Shown here piece after piece: positions 7,466 to 17,187 of a DNA stretch of 39,072 nt. The position numbers were made by a program, and so were the translations under genes. Under the pieces are notes generated by a model that saw only the letters and a program-made list of their open reading frames with translations, searched no databases and was not told where the DNA came from. The DNA is from DAORHV01 sp964434575 (GTDB lineage: Bacteria > Patescibacteriota > Gracilibacteria > Peribacterales > Peribacteraceae). Location of the stretch: contig CAYSWB010000013.1 of the NCBI GenBank assembly GCA_964434575.1, positions 1-39,072 of the forward strand, given 5' to 3'. The first letter of the stretch is position 1, and the number at the start of each line of letters is the position of its first letter.

Positions 7466-9004
7466 ATGGTCAACTCCGCCGGACCCGCCCCGGTCCCCTT
7501 CTCTCCCGAGACATCTTCCAGCCGGCGTCTCTGGGAAGTCTTCCGCGACGTAAGCTCCATCCCGCGTTTGTCGGGCAACGAAGCCGGAGTCCGATCGTAC
7601 ATCGCCGCGTGGGCGAAGCGGTTTGCGGAATCCCGGGTGACCGAGGATGAACACGGCAACATTTCAGTGCGCATTCCCGGCAAAGGACCTCGCAAGGATG
7701 CGCCGGAATTCCTGCTCCAGGCGCACATGGACATGGTGGGCATCAAAGAACCCGACAAAGCCCATGACTTCGGCAAAGACGGTATTGCGCTGCTAACGGA
7801 TGGCGAAGAGGTGTTTGCCGACGGCACGACGCTCGGCGCCGACAACGGCTTGGGCGTGGCCGGATCGGTCTCATTTGTCGAGGAGCTGGATGCCGAGGGT
7901 AATCACGGACCGATCACCATCCTCCTGACCGCGCGGGAAGAGACCGACAACCAGCCGGCGCTGAACTTCGACCCGAAGGTCCACGGCATCGAAAAAGGAA
8001 TCCCCTACTTGGTCAGCCTGGACGGCAACACCGAAGGTCATGTGGGTATTTACTGCGCGGGATACCAGGACATCCACGGATCCATGACGCTGTGGGAGGA
8101 CGAGGAATTTTCCTACGCCGGCGGCCAAACATACCGCCTGGACGTGAATGGTAAGAATCATCCCGGCGGACACTCGGGGCTAACGGCCCACCTGCGACCC
8201 CCCAGCGCTACCCGCACGCTGTTCCAGGGCGTGCTGCCGTTGCTCCCGCCTGGCTCGCGTCTTCTGAACGACATGGGTGGCGGCGAAGGGAAATCTTCGT
8301 GGCCCAAGGCGGCCTACGCCACGGTATGGATACCCGACGACGCGGACGAATCGTGGCGCGAACGGGTGAATGCGTATCTGCGTGACGCTGCGCGCGTAGG
8401 CGAAGACGCGCTACAGATGCAGGCAGTGGAGCGCACCAGCGGCGCCTTGATGGCCCGCGTGCATGATGACGTGATGCGCCTGTTCCGCGACATCCCCGAC
8501 GGCGCGGTGGAAATCGCCCCGCATGGCATGCAGGCATCGCTTTCGAGCAACCTCGGCTGGATGGAAACCATATCGCTCGGGGACGGCCCGGCCTCGCTGG
8601 AAGTGGGGATTTACGCCCGAGGCGACGCTGAAGATAAGCTGACCGAGCACGGATTGGCCATCCGGCGCGTGCTCACCGCATCAAGGATGCATGTCCAAGC
8701 GCAACCGGTGGTTCCCGGCTGTTTCACTCCTCCGGATGCACGGTTGATCCAGGCCGCGCTTGAAGCGACAACGGAAAACAGCGGCGGCGCCGGACCGGTC
8801 GGCGGACACTGTTTCGTGGAAATCGGCGCCATCCGCAACAAGCTCGCCGCCATCCACGGCGACGTGACGCCGCAGGCCACCGTGCTCCCGGTCGCGACCA
8901 TCCGGGACGAGCACTCGACGAAGGAGCGGGCCAACATCGCCTCTGCGGCGCGTTTGATGAAAGCCCTGCGCGGCACGTACGACCGCCTGGCCGTCGCCGG
9001 CTAG
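7466..9004 (+). CDS. pepD: M20-family aminoacyl-histidine dipeptidase (PepD-like)
   Basis: 512-residue cytosolic zinc dipeptidase that cleaves a broad range of dipeptides. Metal and catalytic residues fit PepD: QAHMDM (H87, D89), GADNG (D126), REET (E158/E159), SLDGN (D186) and a C-terminal histidine in DEHS (H483). Between these lies the lid/dimerisation domain typical of M20 enzymes. Length is close to E. coli PepD. The frame opens at GTG 7454, but that codon lies inside the -10/inverted-repeat region, so ATG 7466 is preferred. It is convergent with leuS, and the two TAG stops overlap on one CTAG (9001-9004). The likely role is peptide salvage in an organism with limited amino-acid synthesis (inference). 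Confidence 0.9.
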   Translation: MVNSAGPAPVPFSPETSSSRRLWEVFRDVSSIPRLSGNEAGVRSYIAAWAKRFAESRVTEDEHGNISVRIPGKGPRKDAPEFLLQAHMDMVGIKEPDKAHDFGKDGIALLTDGEEVFADGTTLGADNGLGVAGSVSFVEELDAEGNHGPITILLTAREETDNQPALNFDPKVHGIEKGIPYLVSLDGNTEGHVGIYCAGYQDIHGSMTLWEDEEFSYAGGQTYRLDVNGKNHPGGHSGLTAHLRPPSATRTLFQGVLPLLPPGSRLLNDMGGGEGKSSWPKAAYATVWIPDDADESWRERVNAYLRDAARVGEDALQMQAVERTSGALMARVHDDVMRLFRDIPDGAVEIAPHGMQASLSSNLGWMETISLGDGPASLEVGIYARGDAEDKLTEHGLAIRRVLTASRMHVQAQPVVPGCFTPPDARLIQAALEATTENSGGAGPVGGHCFVEIGAIRNKLAAIHGDVTPQATVLPVATIRDEHSTKERANIASAARLMKALRGTYDRLAVAG

Positions 9005-11454
9005 GCGACCACCAGGCTGACCAGCTTGCCCTTCACGTAAATTTCCTTCTTGAGGGTTTTGCCCTCCAGAAATTTCTGCACGTGAGGATCGGCTTTCGCC
9101 TTGGCGATGATCTCGGCATCCGCGGTGTCGGCGGCGACCTCGATGTTGGCGCGCAGCTTGCCGTTCACCTGGACGACGATGGTGAGCGTGGTCTGCACCA
9201 GGTACTTGGCGTCGAACGCGGGCCACGACTGGTCCATGGCGAAGCCCTTGCCGCCGAGCGTCTCCCACAGTTCCTCGGCCAGATGCGGCGCGATGGGCGA
9301 CAACATGAGCGCGATGGCCTTGCCGGCCTCGGGCGAGACGGACTCCTTGGTGTCGATGACGTTCAGCAGTTCCATGAGCGTGGAGATGGCCGTGTTGAAG
9401 TGCAGCTTCTCGACGTCCTCGGCAACCTTCTTGATGGCGCGGTGCAGCGATGCCAGCGTTTCGGCGTCATCCGTGGCGCCCTGCTTGGTTTTTTCGCTGA
9501 CGGCGCGCCACATGCGCTGCACGAAACGGTCGGTGCCGCGGATGCCGGTGTCGCTCCAGTCGCCGCCGTCGGTGAACGGACCCATGAACATGAGGTACAG
9601 GCGGAACACGTCTGAGCCGTGACGGTCGACGAACGCGTCGGGGCTGACCACGTTGCCTTTGCTCTTGGACATCTTGGCGCCCTGGTTGGTGATGAGGCCC
9701 TGGTGCACCAGCCGCTTGAACGGCTCGGCGTGTTCCACGCAGCCGAAGTCCTTCAGCGCCATCATGACGAAGCGGGCATAGATGAGGTGCATGCAGGCGT
9801 GCTCGGGACCGCCGATGTACATGTCCACCGGCATCCAGTTCTTCTCGGTCTTCACGTCGATAAGCTCGGTGACGCCGGGATGCTGCTTCAGCGATTCCTG
9901 CTGGTGACCGGCAAGGTACATGAGGTAGTAGAAGCTGGAGCACACGAATGTGTCCATGGTGTCGTATTCCGGGCGCCAGCCTTTGCCGAAGATCTTCTCG
10001 GTGCGCTCGACGAACTCCTTGCTCAGCTTCAGCGGCGATTCGCCGGTGGGACGGAACTCCACGTCGGTCGGCAGCGTCCACGGCAGGTGCTCTTCGGGGA
10101 CCGGATGCGGGTTTCCCTCGGGGTCGTAGACGATGGGGATCGGCGCGCCCCAGTAGCGCTGGCGCGAGACGAGCCAGTCGCGCAGGCGGTAATGCACGGC
10201 GCGCTTGGCGATCTTCATCTCCTTCTCCATGTGGTCGATGATGTCCTTGCGAACCTCACCCCACTTGCGGCCTTTGAATTTCTCGGGTTGCTGCAGAACG
10301 GCTTCGGGCTCCTTGGAGTAACAGATCTCCAGATCCCTCACCTTCTTGGCCTCCTTCGGATCGGCGGGGAACATCACCGGACGAAGCGGGATGCCGTACT
10401 TCTTCGCGAACGCGAAGTCGCGCTGGTCGTGGGCCGAGCAGTGGACGATGCCGGTGCCGTAGTCCATGACCACGAACGACGCCACCCAGATGGGCAGATC
10501 GCCGGTTCCGAACGGATTGTCCACGTACCGGCCGGTGAAGATGCCCTCCACGTCCTCGTCGAAATTGAAACGCTTGGCAGCCTTCTTCTTTTTGATCTTG
10601 TCGATGAACGCCAGGATCTCCGGCTCCTGCTTGGTGCCTTTGATCATCTTCAACAGTAGCGGATGTTCGGGCGCGATGACCGTGAACGTTTGAGCCATGA
10701 ACGTCTGCGGCACGGAGTCGTACACCTCGAACTCGTCGCCCAAGTCCTTCACCCTGGACTTGATATTCACGCCTTCGCTGCGGCCGATCCAGTTGCGCTG
10801 CATGATCTTGGTCTTCTCCGGCCAATCCAGGCCGTCCAGGCCATCGAGCAACTTCTGGGCGTAGTCGGTGATCTTCCAGTACCACTGCTCCAACGGCTTC
10901 TGCACCACCTCGGTGCCGCAACGCTCGCACTTGCCTTCCCACACCTGCTCGTTGGCCAGCACGGTCTGGTCCTTGGGACAGTAGTTCACGTTCCCCTTCT
11001 TCTTATAGGCCAGGCCATGGCGGTGCATTTCCAAAAACAGCCACTGCGTCCAACGGTAATACTCCGGCGTGGACGTGTTCACCATCTTGTCCCAGTCGTA
11101 CATGCAGCCGATGCGCTTGAGCTGCGCAATCATGGTCTGCACGTTCTTGGCGATGGATTCGTTGGGATGAATGCCGGTCTTGATGGCGTAGTTTTCGGCG
11201 GGCAGGCCGAACGCGTCGAAGCCCATGGGCGAAAACACGCTGCGGCCCTTCATGCGCTGGAAGCGCGCGTAGCTGTCGGCCGGAGCGAAGTTGTACCAGT
11301 GGCCTACGTGCAGCTTGTCGCCGCTCGGGTACGGAAACATGACCATGGAATAGAACTTGTCCTTGGCCTTGGAGAGATCGGCGTTGAATGCCTTGGCATC
11401 ATCCCATTTCTTCTGCCACTTGGACTCGACGGAGGTAGGCTCGTAATTCGGCAT
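9001..11454 (-). CDS. leuS: Leucyl-tRNA synthetase
   Basis: 817-residue class I aminoacyl-tRNA synthetase that charges tRNA-Leu. The HIGH motif is HVGH (49-52) inside FPYPSGDKLHVGH. The KMSKS loop is near residue 595. A CP1 editing domain lies between, with the conserved GTGIVHCSAHDQRDF segment. A Cys pair in GKCERCG belongs to the zinc-binding insert. The C-terminal anticodon-binding and small terminal domain (VQVNGKLRANIEV) is complete. ATG 11454 follows a TAGGAT box by 6 nt, so the mRNA should be leaderless. It is divergent from the unknown gene at 11583 and convergent with the dipeptidase. Confidence 0.98.
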   Translation of the reverse strand: MPNYEPTSVESKWQKKWDDAKAFNADLSKAKDKFYSMVMFPYPSGDKLHVGHWYNFAPADSYARFQRMKGRSVFSPMGFDAFGLPAENYAIKTGIHPNESIAKNVQTMIAQLKRIGCMYDWDKMVNTSTPEYYRWTQWLFLEMHRHGLAYKKKGNVNYCPKDQTVLANEQVWEGKCERCGTEVVQKPLEQWYWKITDYAQKLLDGLDGLDWPEKTKIMQRNWIGRSEGVNIKSRVKDLGDEFEVYDSVPQTFMAQTFTVIAPEHPLLLKMIKGTKQEPEILAFIDKIKKKKAAKRFNFDEDVEGIFTGRYVDNPFGTGDLPIWVASFVVMDYGTGIVHCSAHDQRDFAFAKKYGIPLRPVMFPADPKEAKKVRDLEICYSKEPEAVLQQPEKFKGRKWGEVRKDIIDHMEKEMKIAKRAVHYRLRDWLVSRQRYWGAPIPIVYDPEGNPHPVPEEHLPWTLPTDVEFRPTGESPLKLSKEFVERTEKIFGKGWRPEYDTMDTFVCSSFYYLMYLAGHQQESLKQHPGVTELIDVKTEKNWMPVDMYIGGPEHACMHLIYARFVMMALKDFGCVEHAEPFKRLVHQGLITNQGAKMSKSKGNVVSPDAFVDRHGSDVFRLYLMFMGPFTDGGDWSDTGIRGTDRFVQRMWRAVSEKTKQGATDDAETLASLHRAIKKVAEDVEKLHFNTAISTLMELLNVIDTKESVSPEAGKAIALMLSPIAPHLAEELWETLGGKGFAMDQSWPAFDAKYLVQTTLTIVVQVNGKLRANIEVAADTADAEIIAKAKADPHVQKFLEGKTLKKEIYVKGKLVSLVVA

Positions 11455-11460
11455 GGCGGT

Positions 11461-11466
11461 ATCCTA
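11461..11466 (-). promoter_or_regulatory. Predicted -10 box of leuS
   Basis: Minus-strand TAGGAT ending 6 nt before the leuS ATG. No clear -35 box is seen. Confidence 0.45.
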
Positions 11467-11526
11467 GTGCTTTGCGGGGCCCTCCGCCAGTTTTTGCGGG
11501 AAACCCGTCGTCAGCCGTCGGCGAAG

Positions 11527-11555
11527 TTGACACACGGGAAGCATTCCCTTTGTAT
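11527..11555 (+). promoter_or_regulatory. Predicted promoter of the unknown gene at 11583
   Basis: Consensus TTGACA (11527-11532), 17-bp spacer, TTGTAT (11550-11555). It predicts a short leader of about 20 nt before ATG 11583. Confidence 0.5.
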
Positions 11556-11582
11556 GTGCCGCCGACATCATTCCGTAACCGC

Positions 11583-12419
11583 ATGCCAAGCACCATCAAC
11601 GCCGTCGATAACCTGACTCCGTTCTTCGCGGGCCATCTGCAAACCATGAGCCCAATGGCGCCGCGAGACGCACTGGACCACTGGGATGCCAACAAGGACC
11701 ACATGCGCAGCGTCGCGCTTGCGAACTTGGACGTAGACAAGATGCAAGGCGACCACCTGGCCGCCTGCGTGCGGCAGGCCTTCGACCGCGTGTGGGCGAC
11801 CATCCCGCCCGGTCGTCTGAGCGGTTTCGAGGATCAGGCCAAAATCCTGGGGTTGGTGTACCGCGTGGCGTCCCAGATGCATGCCGTGCGCGAGCTGCTG
11901 AACCTCAGCGGCGCGAAAGAAAGAGGTTTACGCGACATGACCACGCCGATCGTGTTCCGCAATCGCAAGCCGGACGACTTGCCGAAACCCGGCGCGGCGG
12001 TCACGGACAGCGGCCGCATCATGGGCATGGCCATGGGCACCGGCAACATCCGGCTGCGCGGCGGAGACATCGACAAGGAGGCGCTCGCCAAGAAGCTGCG
12101 CCTGTCCCCCGTCATGCGCGTCGCGCTGGACGACCGCTCGGCGCACTTCAAAACGGCGGAGGGTTTTTACGCCGGTACGACCGTCGATTACGCCGCCGCA
12201 AAAACGCCCGCGACGACCGAGGTCACGCTGGGCGGCCGCACGGCGCGGATCAACAAAAGCGCCGCCGGAGTGGACGCGCTGCGGGTGGAAGCGTTCGGCT
12301 GGGGCGACATGGAATACAGCGTGCCGTTGGCGATCATCCACGACATTCTGAGACAGTACGGCGACCGCGCGGTGGAGATCGTCGATGCCCGTGAAGGACT
12401 GCCGCTGAAAAAGTCCTGA
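11583..12419 (+). CDS. Protein of unknown function
   Basis: 278 residues, not recognised. It has no signal peptide or transmembrane stretch. The N-terminal half looks helical with conserved-looking charged patches. The middle (about 130-180) has a glycine-rich segment, and the C-terminal third has beta-type sequence ending in a short basic tail. The frame is open from 11472; ATG 11583 is chosen because the upstream part overlaps the promoter and reads as low-quality proline-rich sequence. It lies upstream of der with a 35-bp gap, but der has its own -10 box. Function cannot be inferred. Confidence 0.7.
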   Translation: MPSTINAVDNLTPFFAGHLQTMSPMAPRDALDHWDANKDHMRSVALANLDVDKMQGDHLAACVRQAFDRVWATIPPGRLSGFEDQAKILGLVYRVASQMHAVRELLNLSGAKERGLRDMTTPIVFRNRKPDDLPKPGAAVTDSGRIMGMAMGTGNIRLRGGDIDKEALAKKLRLSPVMRVALDDRSAHFKTAEGFYAGTTVDYAAAKTPATTEVTLGGRTARINKSAAGVDALRVEAFGWGDMEYSVPLAIIHDILRQYGDRAVEIVDAREGLPLKKS

Positions 12420-12438
12420 AAAGAACCGAGCGGGGGTG

Positions 12439-12444
12439 TACACT
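12439..12444 (+). promoter_or_regulatory. Predicted -10 box of der
   Basis: TACACT (12439-12444) lies 10 nt before the der ATG. A weak -35 candidate CTGAAA (12416-12421) is 17 bp upstream. The leader would be about 4 nt. Confidence 0.5.
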
Positions 12445-12454
12445 GTCCCGGCTC

Positions 12455-13825
12455 ATGGCGAAGTTGCCCACGGTGGCGATCATCGGCAGGCCGAATACCG
12501 GCAAGTCCACGCTGTTCAACCGCATGGTGGGCAAACGTCGCGCCATCGTGAGCGAAGTGCCGGGAACGACCCGCGACCACATCTCGGAGCGCATGGACGA
12601 GGAAGACGTCAGCTACCTGCTGGTGGACACGGGAGGCATGGGCGCGACCTACGACACCGATTTCGAGGAGGACGTCTACGAACAGTCCATGCTCGCCGTG
12701 GAACACGCCGATCTCATCGTGCTCACGATCAACGGCAAGGAGGAGATGACCGAAGACGACCACCGCGTCATCGACGTGCTGCGCAAGAAGCGCAAACGCC
12801 ACGTGCCGGTGATCGTGGCACTCACCAAGATCGACAACGACGAGATCGCGGAGGAGATCTCGCCGCAGCCGCACGAAATCCGCATCGGCGACCGGCTGCT
12901 GCACATCAGCGCCACGCACAACCGCGGCATCGACGAGCTGCGCGAGGCGATCGCGGAGGAGCTGAAAACATTGCACTTCGGCAAGCTGGAGGAGACCAAC
13001 GACGGCGTGCTGCGCATCGCCATCGTCGGCAAGCCAAACGTCGGCAAGAGCTCACTCGTGAACGCCATGATGAACGACGCCCAGCGCGAATCGAGCGCGC
13101 TGCTGGTGTCCGACGTGGCGGGCACCACCCGTGACAGCACCGACACGCTGGTGCACTACGAAGGCCGCCCGTACATGCTGGTGGATACCGCCGGCATCAA
13201 GAAGCACGCCAAGACGCTGGCCGAAATCGAGCGCTACGCCATGCTGCGCACGGTGCAGGCGGTGGACAGCTGCGACATCGCCGTGCTGGTTCTGGACGCC
13301 ACCCAGGCCGAGGTGACGCAGCAGGACAAGAAGATCGCCAGCCTCATCGTCCAGTCGGGCAAAGGCATGATCATCCTGGTGAACAAGATGGACACGCTGA
13401 AAGGCGAGGCGCGCAAAGAGAAGATGGCCGACGTCCAGCTGATGCTGAACTTCTGCCGCTTCGCGAAGATGATGCCGGTATCGGCCAAGACCCGCGACGG
13501 CATCACGAAGATCTTCGACGTCGCGGATGGCGTGCAGGCCGCGCGCAAACTGCGCATCCCGATGCGGGACCTGAAGAAATGGTTCGAGCGCGTGACGTAC
13601 GGCCAGCCGCTGGGCGAGATCGCGCGCAGCAAGTACATCACCCAGGCGGACGACATCCCGCCCACCTTCGTGGTGTTCGTGAAGAACCCAAAGAACGTCG
13701 GCGTGTCGCAGCTTCGGTACTTGGACAACCGGCTGCGCGAAACGTTCGGTTTCGACGGCACTCCGGTGCGGTGGATCACCAAGAGCACGCAGCGCGAACG
13801 GCCCGCCTACCTGGACAAGGAATGA
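12455..13825 (+). CDS. der: Ribosome-biogenesis GTPase Der (EngA)
   Basis: 456-residue tandem GTPase needed for 50S subunit maturation. The first G domain has GRPNTGKS (11-18), DTGG (58-61) and TKID (124-127). The second has GKPNVGKS (192-199), DTAG (244-247) and NKMD (310-313). A C-terminal KH-like domain follows (about 350-456). Length and architecture are typical. The G4 of the first domain is TKID rather than NKxD, a tolerated variant. ATG 12455 follows a TACACT box. Its TGA overlaps the ATG of the next gene (ATGA), so the TPR membrane protein is probably co-translated. Confidence 0.97.
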   Translation: MAKLPTVAIIGRPNTGKSTLFNRMVGKRRAIVSEVPGTTRDHISERMDEEDVSYLLVDTGGMGATYDTDFEEDVYEQSMLAVEHADLIVLTINGKEEMTEDDHRVIDVLRKKRKRHVPVIVALTKIDNDEIAEEISPQPHEIRIGDRLLHISATHNRGIDELREAIAEELKTLHFGKLEETNDGVLRIAIVGKPNVGKSSLVNAMMNDAQRESSALLVSDVAGTTRDSTDTLVHYEGRPYMLVDTAGIKKHAKTLAEIERYAMLRTVQAVDSCDIAVLVLDATQAEVTQQDKKIASLIVQSGKGMIILVNKMDTLKGEARKEKMADVQLMLNFCRFAKMMPVSAKTRDGITKIFDVADGVQAARKLRIPMRDLKKWFERVTYGQPLGEIARSKYITQADDIPPTFVVFVKNPKNVGVSQLRYLDNRLRETFGFDGTPVRWITKSTQRERPAYLDKE

Positions 13826-15747
13826 AGCAAGCCGGCGTCCGGTTGCGGCGCTTGCTGCTGGAAGTCGGCATGCCGGCCGCCGTTCTCGTGACTGCAGTCC
13901 TGGTGATTTACGGATCGTCGCTGAACAACAAATTCGTCAGCTGGGACGACACCGGACTCATCTACAACAACCCGGTGATCCGGGGCCTGAACGCCGCGAA
14001 CGTGAAACAGGCGTTTTCGATGTACGACCCCGAGCTGTATATCCCTCTCACGTTCGTCAGTTGGCAATTCGACTATATGGCAGGCGGCCTGCAGCCGTTC
14101 ATGTACCACTTCGGCAACATGGTGCTGCATGCCTTGTGCGCGCTGCTCACGCTGCTATTCGTCCGCAAGGTCACCGGCAAGCCGTGGCTGGGCTGGATGG
14201 CCGGTTTGCTGTTCGCCGTGCACCCGCTGCACGTGGAGGCGGTGGCGTGGGCCAGTGCCCGCAAAGACGTGCTGTCGGCGTTCTTCGCGCTGGCGAGCAT
14301 GACGGCCTACGCCCACTACGCGGGTTCCGGGCGGCGGGGCATATGGTGGCTGTACGGGGCTTCCGTCGCGCTGTTTGCGCTGGCGCTGATGGCCAAAGTT
14401 TCGGTGGTCATGGTGCCGGTGTTGCTCGTCGCGCTGGATTGGATGCGACGGCGCCCGATGAGCAAGGCGGCGATCGCGGACAAGGTGCCGTACGTGACGC
14501 TGTCTGTGGTCTTCGGCATCGTGGCGTTGTTCGGCAAAAAGCAGATCCTGGCCGAAACAGGCACCTGGGAGAAAATCCTGATGGCGGGGAAGAGCACCGT
14601 GTTTTACCTGCAGAAGCTGCTGGTCCCGATCGACCTGACGGTGATCTACCCGTACGTGAAGCCCATCACGCTGTCGTCACCGGATTTCTGGGTGCCGGCG
14701 GCGCTGTCGCTTGGACTGGTCGCGCTGACGGTATGGCTGGCGCTGCGCTGGCGCGAAGCGGCGTTCTGCCTGGCGTTCTTCCTGCTCAACATCATCCCGT
14801 CGTTCACGAACTTCGCCAAAGACGGCGAACTGTACGTGGCATCCGACCGTTATGCCTACATCGCCTCGATCGGGATCTTTGTGCTGGCGGGGCTCTTGCT
14901 GGAACGCCTTGCGATGCGCGCCGGCGGCGGCCGGTCTACGGACAGGTTCGCCGGCATCGCCGCGACGTCCTTCGCCGCGGTGGCGATGGGCTTCGGCCTG
15001 TTGGCAGCCGTGCAAACGACCATCTGGCGCGACAGCGAAACGCTCTTCCGCGACGTGATCCGCAAACAGCCCGATTCCATCGCGGCACACTTGAACCTCG
15101 CGATCATCCTGCGCGAAACCGGCAGGCTTGAAGAGGCGCTGGCCGAAACGCACGCCGCGCTCGCCATCCACCCGCGCATGGAGGTGTATACGAACTTCGC
15201 GAACGTGTACAAGCTGCAGGGGCGCACCGAGCTTGCCGCCGAGCAATACCGCATCGCGGCCGCGAGCTACCCGGAAAAACCGGAGCCGCACATGGGACTC
15301 GGCATCATTGCACAGGAGCAAGGACGCTACGACGAAGCGATCGCCGCCTACAGGAAAGCCATCGGTCTCGAACCCAAGTTCACCGCGGCGTACGTGAACC
15401 TCGCAAGCACCTACGAGCATCTGGGGCGCTACGACGAAGCCGAGGCGGAGCTGAAGAAAGCGTTGGACATCAGCCCGTCGTTCGCCGACGGCTGGTACTC
15501 GCTGGGAGTCGTGCAGATCGGCAAAAAGGACTTCCCCGGCGCCACGGCGTCCTTCCGCAAGGCGATGGAATTGAATCCCGGCATGACGGAAGCGGCGGTG
15601 GACCTGGCCGCATCGGAACTCACGCAGGGTCGCCCGGCCGAGGCGCTGGAAATCCTGAAGGCCGTCCTGAGAAAGGACCCGGAAAACGCCGGAGCCAAGG
15701 CGCTGGTCAACGAAATGGCCAGGCGCGGGATCATCGGAACGAAGTAA
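13822..15747 (+). CDS. TMTC-like polytopic membrane protein with C-terminal TPR repeats
   Basis: 641 residues. The N-terminal about 400 residues hold roughly ten hydrophobic membrane segments. They carry an early acidic motif after TM1 (KFVSWDDTGLIYNN) and the conserved loop HPLHVEAVAWASARKDVLSA. This pattern is shared by TMTC proteins and other GT-C-fold protein glycosyltransferases. From about 410 on come six or so TPR units (for example GRYDEAIAAYRKAIGLEP and GRYDEAEAELKKALDISP). It may be a membrane O-glycosyltransferase using a lipid-linked sugar, with the TPRs binding protein substrate; activity is inference. ATG 13822 overlaps the der stop; the frame is open further upstream only inside der. 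Confidence 0.8.
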   Translation: MKQAGVRLRRLLLEVGMPAAVLVTAVLVIYGSSLNNKFVSWDDTGLIYNNPVIRGLNAANVKQAFSMYDPELYIPLTFVSWQFDYMAGGLQPFMYHFGNMVLHALCALLTLLFVRKVTGKPWLGWMAGLLFAVHPLHVEAVAWASARKDVLSAFFALASMTAYAHYAGSGRRGIWWLYGASVALFALALMAKVSVVMVPVLLVALDWMRRRPMSKAAIADKVPYVTLSVVFGIVALFGKKQILAETGTWEKILMAGKSTVFYLQKLLVPIDLTVIYPYVKPITLSSPDFWVPAALSLGLVALTVWLALRWREAAFCLAFFLLNIIPSFTNFAKDGELYVASDRYAYIASIGIFVLAGLLLERLAMRAGGGRSTDRFAGIAATSFAAVAMGFGLLAAVQTTIWRDSETLFRDVIRKQPDSIAAHLNLAIILRETGRLEEALAETHAALAIHPRMEVYTNFANVYKLQGRTELAAEQYRIAAASYPEKPEPHMGLGIIAQEQGRYDEAIAAYRKAIGLEPKFTAAYVNLASTYEHLGRYDEAEAELKKALDISPSFADGWYSLGVVQIGKKDFPGATASFRKAMELNPGMTEAAVDLAASELTQGRPAEALEILKAVLRKDPENAGAKALVNEMARRGIIGTK

Positions 15748-15816
15748 GCGCATGCCGAAGCGGCCGGGAGCGTTCGCATCCCCGCCGCCTTGGCGTTCAT
15801 ACGCTTGCGTGACGCA

Positions 15817-16434
15817 CTATCCGCGGGCGCTGCTTTCCTTCGAGTCCTTGACGCGGCCGTCCTCATGAATCGGCAGCGGGTAGGCCTCGATGACCACCTC
15901 CAGTTTGTCCATAAGCTTCTTGGCATCGTCATCGAACACCATGTTCGGCGGAATGCTGCGCTTGCACAGCTCCTCCACGATGTGGGGCACGGCGTTGGAG
16001 ATGCCGCCCGAATTCGTGAGGATGCCGATGGGACGTCCTTCGTCGTAGGCGATCGTCAGTTCGTTGAGCGTGCCGATGCCGCCGCCGACGATGACGATGG
16101 CGTCGCTGGAACGGATGTTGATGATGTCGCGCTCCATGAAACCCATGCCCGTGAACACGATGATGTCGTGTCCGGCAGGCGACTTGTACTCGCTGTCATG
16201 CTCGAATTCCGAAAACGCCGGCGAAATGCCCATAGTCAGGCCGCCGGCCTCCTTGGCGGCGAGCATGGCGTCATGCGGCAAGCCCGGGCACGCCCCGTTG
16301 ATGAAGATGTGTCCGCGGCTGCCGATCTCGTGACCGATCTGCCGCGCCTTGTCGCGGGCGATGGGATCTTCGATCTGAGGTCCGCTTGCGGAGCCCATCA
16401 CGCCGATTTTCAGTTTGCGCTTTTTGACGATCAT
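15817..16434 (-). CDS. LOG/SLOG-fold protein (TIGR00725-like)
   Basis: 205-residue Rossmann-like protein related to the LOG family, often mislabelled lysine decarboxylase. It has an N-terminal nucleotide-binding strand (KIGVMGSASG), a glycine motif GACPGLPHDAM, the MERDIINIRSSDAIVIV segment and the family signature GGGIGTLNE. LOG enzymes release cytokinin-like bases from nucleotide monophosphates; in bacteria many bind nucleotides with an unknown role. The expected PGGxGTxxE signature is present in modified form (VGGGIGTLNE). ATG 16434 follows a TATACT box by 12 nt. The specific substrate is unknown. Confidence 0.8.
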   Translation of the reverse strand: MIVKKRKLKIGVMGSASGPQIEDPIARDKARQIGHEIGSRGHIFINGACPGLPHDAMLAAKEAGGLTMGISPAFSEFEHDSEYKSPAGHDIIVFTGMGFMERDIINIRSSDAIVIVGGGIGTLNELTIAYDEGRPIGILTNSGGISNAVPHIVEELCKRSIPPNMVFDDDAKKLMDKLEVVIEAYPLPIHEDGRVKDSKESSARG

Positions 16435-16446
16435 ACGGGTGGGGAA

Positions 16447-16452
16447 AGTATA
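16447..16452 (-). promoter_or_regulatory. Predicted -10 box of the LOG-fold gene
   Basis: Minus-strand TATACT, 12 nt before ATG 16434; the predicted leader is about 5 nt. Confidence 0.5.
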
Positions 16453-16473
16453 CGAAGGAAAGGCGTTGCGGTG

Positions 16474-17181
16474 CTACTGGACATCCGTGCCGAAGTCCGC
16501 GCGGCACACGCCTCGCAGATCCGGTGACAGCTTCTCATCCACCTGTTCGCAACGGCCGCTCTCGCCGGTCAGACGGGCAAGGCAGTACGCCAGGTAGTCT
16601 CCGTGCGACGGGGTATGCAACGTCGCTCCATCGGCGGCAAGCCGCTCGACTTGGACGGGGTACGGCAATGCGCCGCACGCGCGGACGTCGCCGGACAAGA
16701 TGGCGTCCTGGATGAGATGCAGCTGCTCGAGAACCACCGGATCTGTTTCGGTTTTCATGAGCTTCTTCCAGGCCGGGCTGCCTGCGGGAGCGGAGCGTCC
16801 GATGCTCTGGATCGCCTCGGCGGCCTGCTTCGCAAACTCGTTGCGCATGTCCGCCTTCAGTTCATCCGGCGTCTTTCCGGCCACCTTGGACAAAACGCCG
16901 GCGGCGTCGGCAAGCGTCTCGGCATATTCCTTCGCCGAAGAACCGTTGGCCTGGAACGGCGAAGCGGCGGTGACCTTGGAAGCCAGATCCTTCAGCGCCT
17001 CGGCGGTCGCCATCAGATCGACCTTGTCGCCGGACAGCGAGATCTCGCCGATGCTCAAACCGTCGAACATCTTCGCTTCGCCAAGCTGCAACATCGCCGC
17101 TTGGAGATTTTGCGTGGACGGCGGCACGAAGGCTACCGCGATGTAGAGCGCGATGACGGCGAAGACGAGGAATGTTCGCAT
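16474..17181 (-). CDS. Membrane-anchored or exported protein of unknown function
   Basis: 235 residues. The N-terminus MRTFLVFAVIALYIAVAFV is a strong hydrophobic segment acting as signal peptide or anchor; the rest is soluble, helix-rich and outside the membrane by prediction. Cysteines at the C-terminal end (CGALPYP, YCLARL, GRCEQ, GVCRADF) could form disulfides in an extracytoplasmic domain. No family is recognised. ATG 17181 lies 6 nt behind TGCTATACT, a strong extended -10 pattern. It is followed after about 40 bp by the LOG-fold gene on the same strand. Confidence 0.75.
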   Translation of the reverse strand: MRTFLVFAVIALYIAVAFVPPSTQNLQAAMLQLGEAKMFDGLSIGEISLSGDKVDLMATAEALKDLASKVTAASPFQANGSSAKEYAETLADAAGVLSKVAGKTPDELKADMRNEFAKQAAEAIQSIGRSAPAGSPAWKKLMKTETDPVVLEQLHLIQDAILSGDVRACGALPYPVQVERLAADGATLHTPSHGDYLAYCLARLTGESGRCEQVDEKLSPDLRGVCRADFGTDVQ

Positions 17182-17187
17182 CCAACA

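Noticed and set aside
13579..13821. Upstream extension of the TPR membrane protein
   Set aside because: The extension lies entirely inside der in another frame; ATG 13822 overlapping the der stop starts a proper basic-hydrophobic N-terminus.
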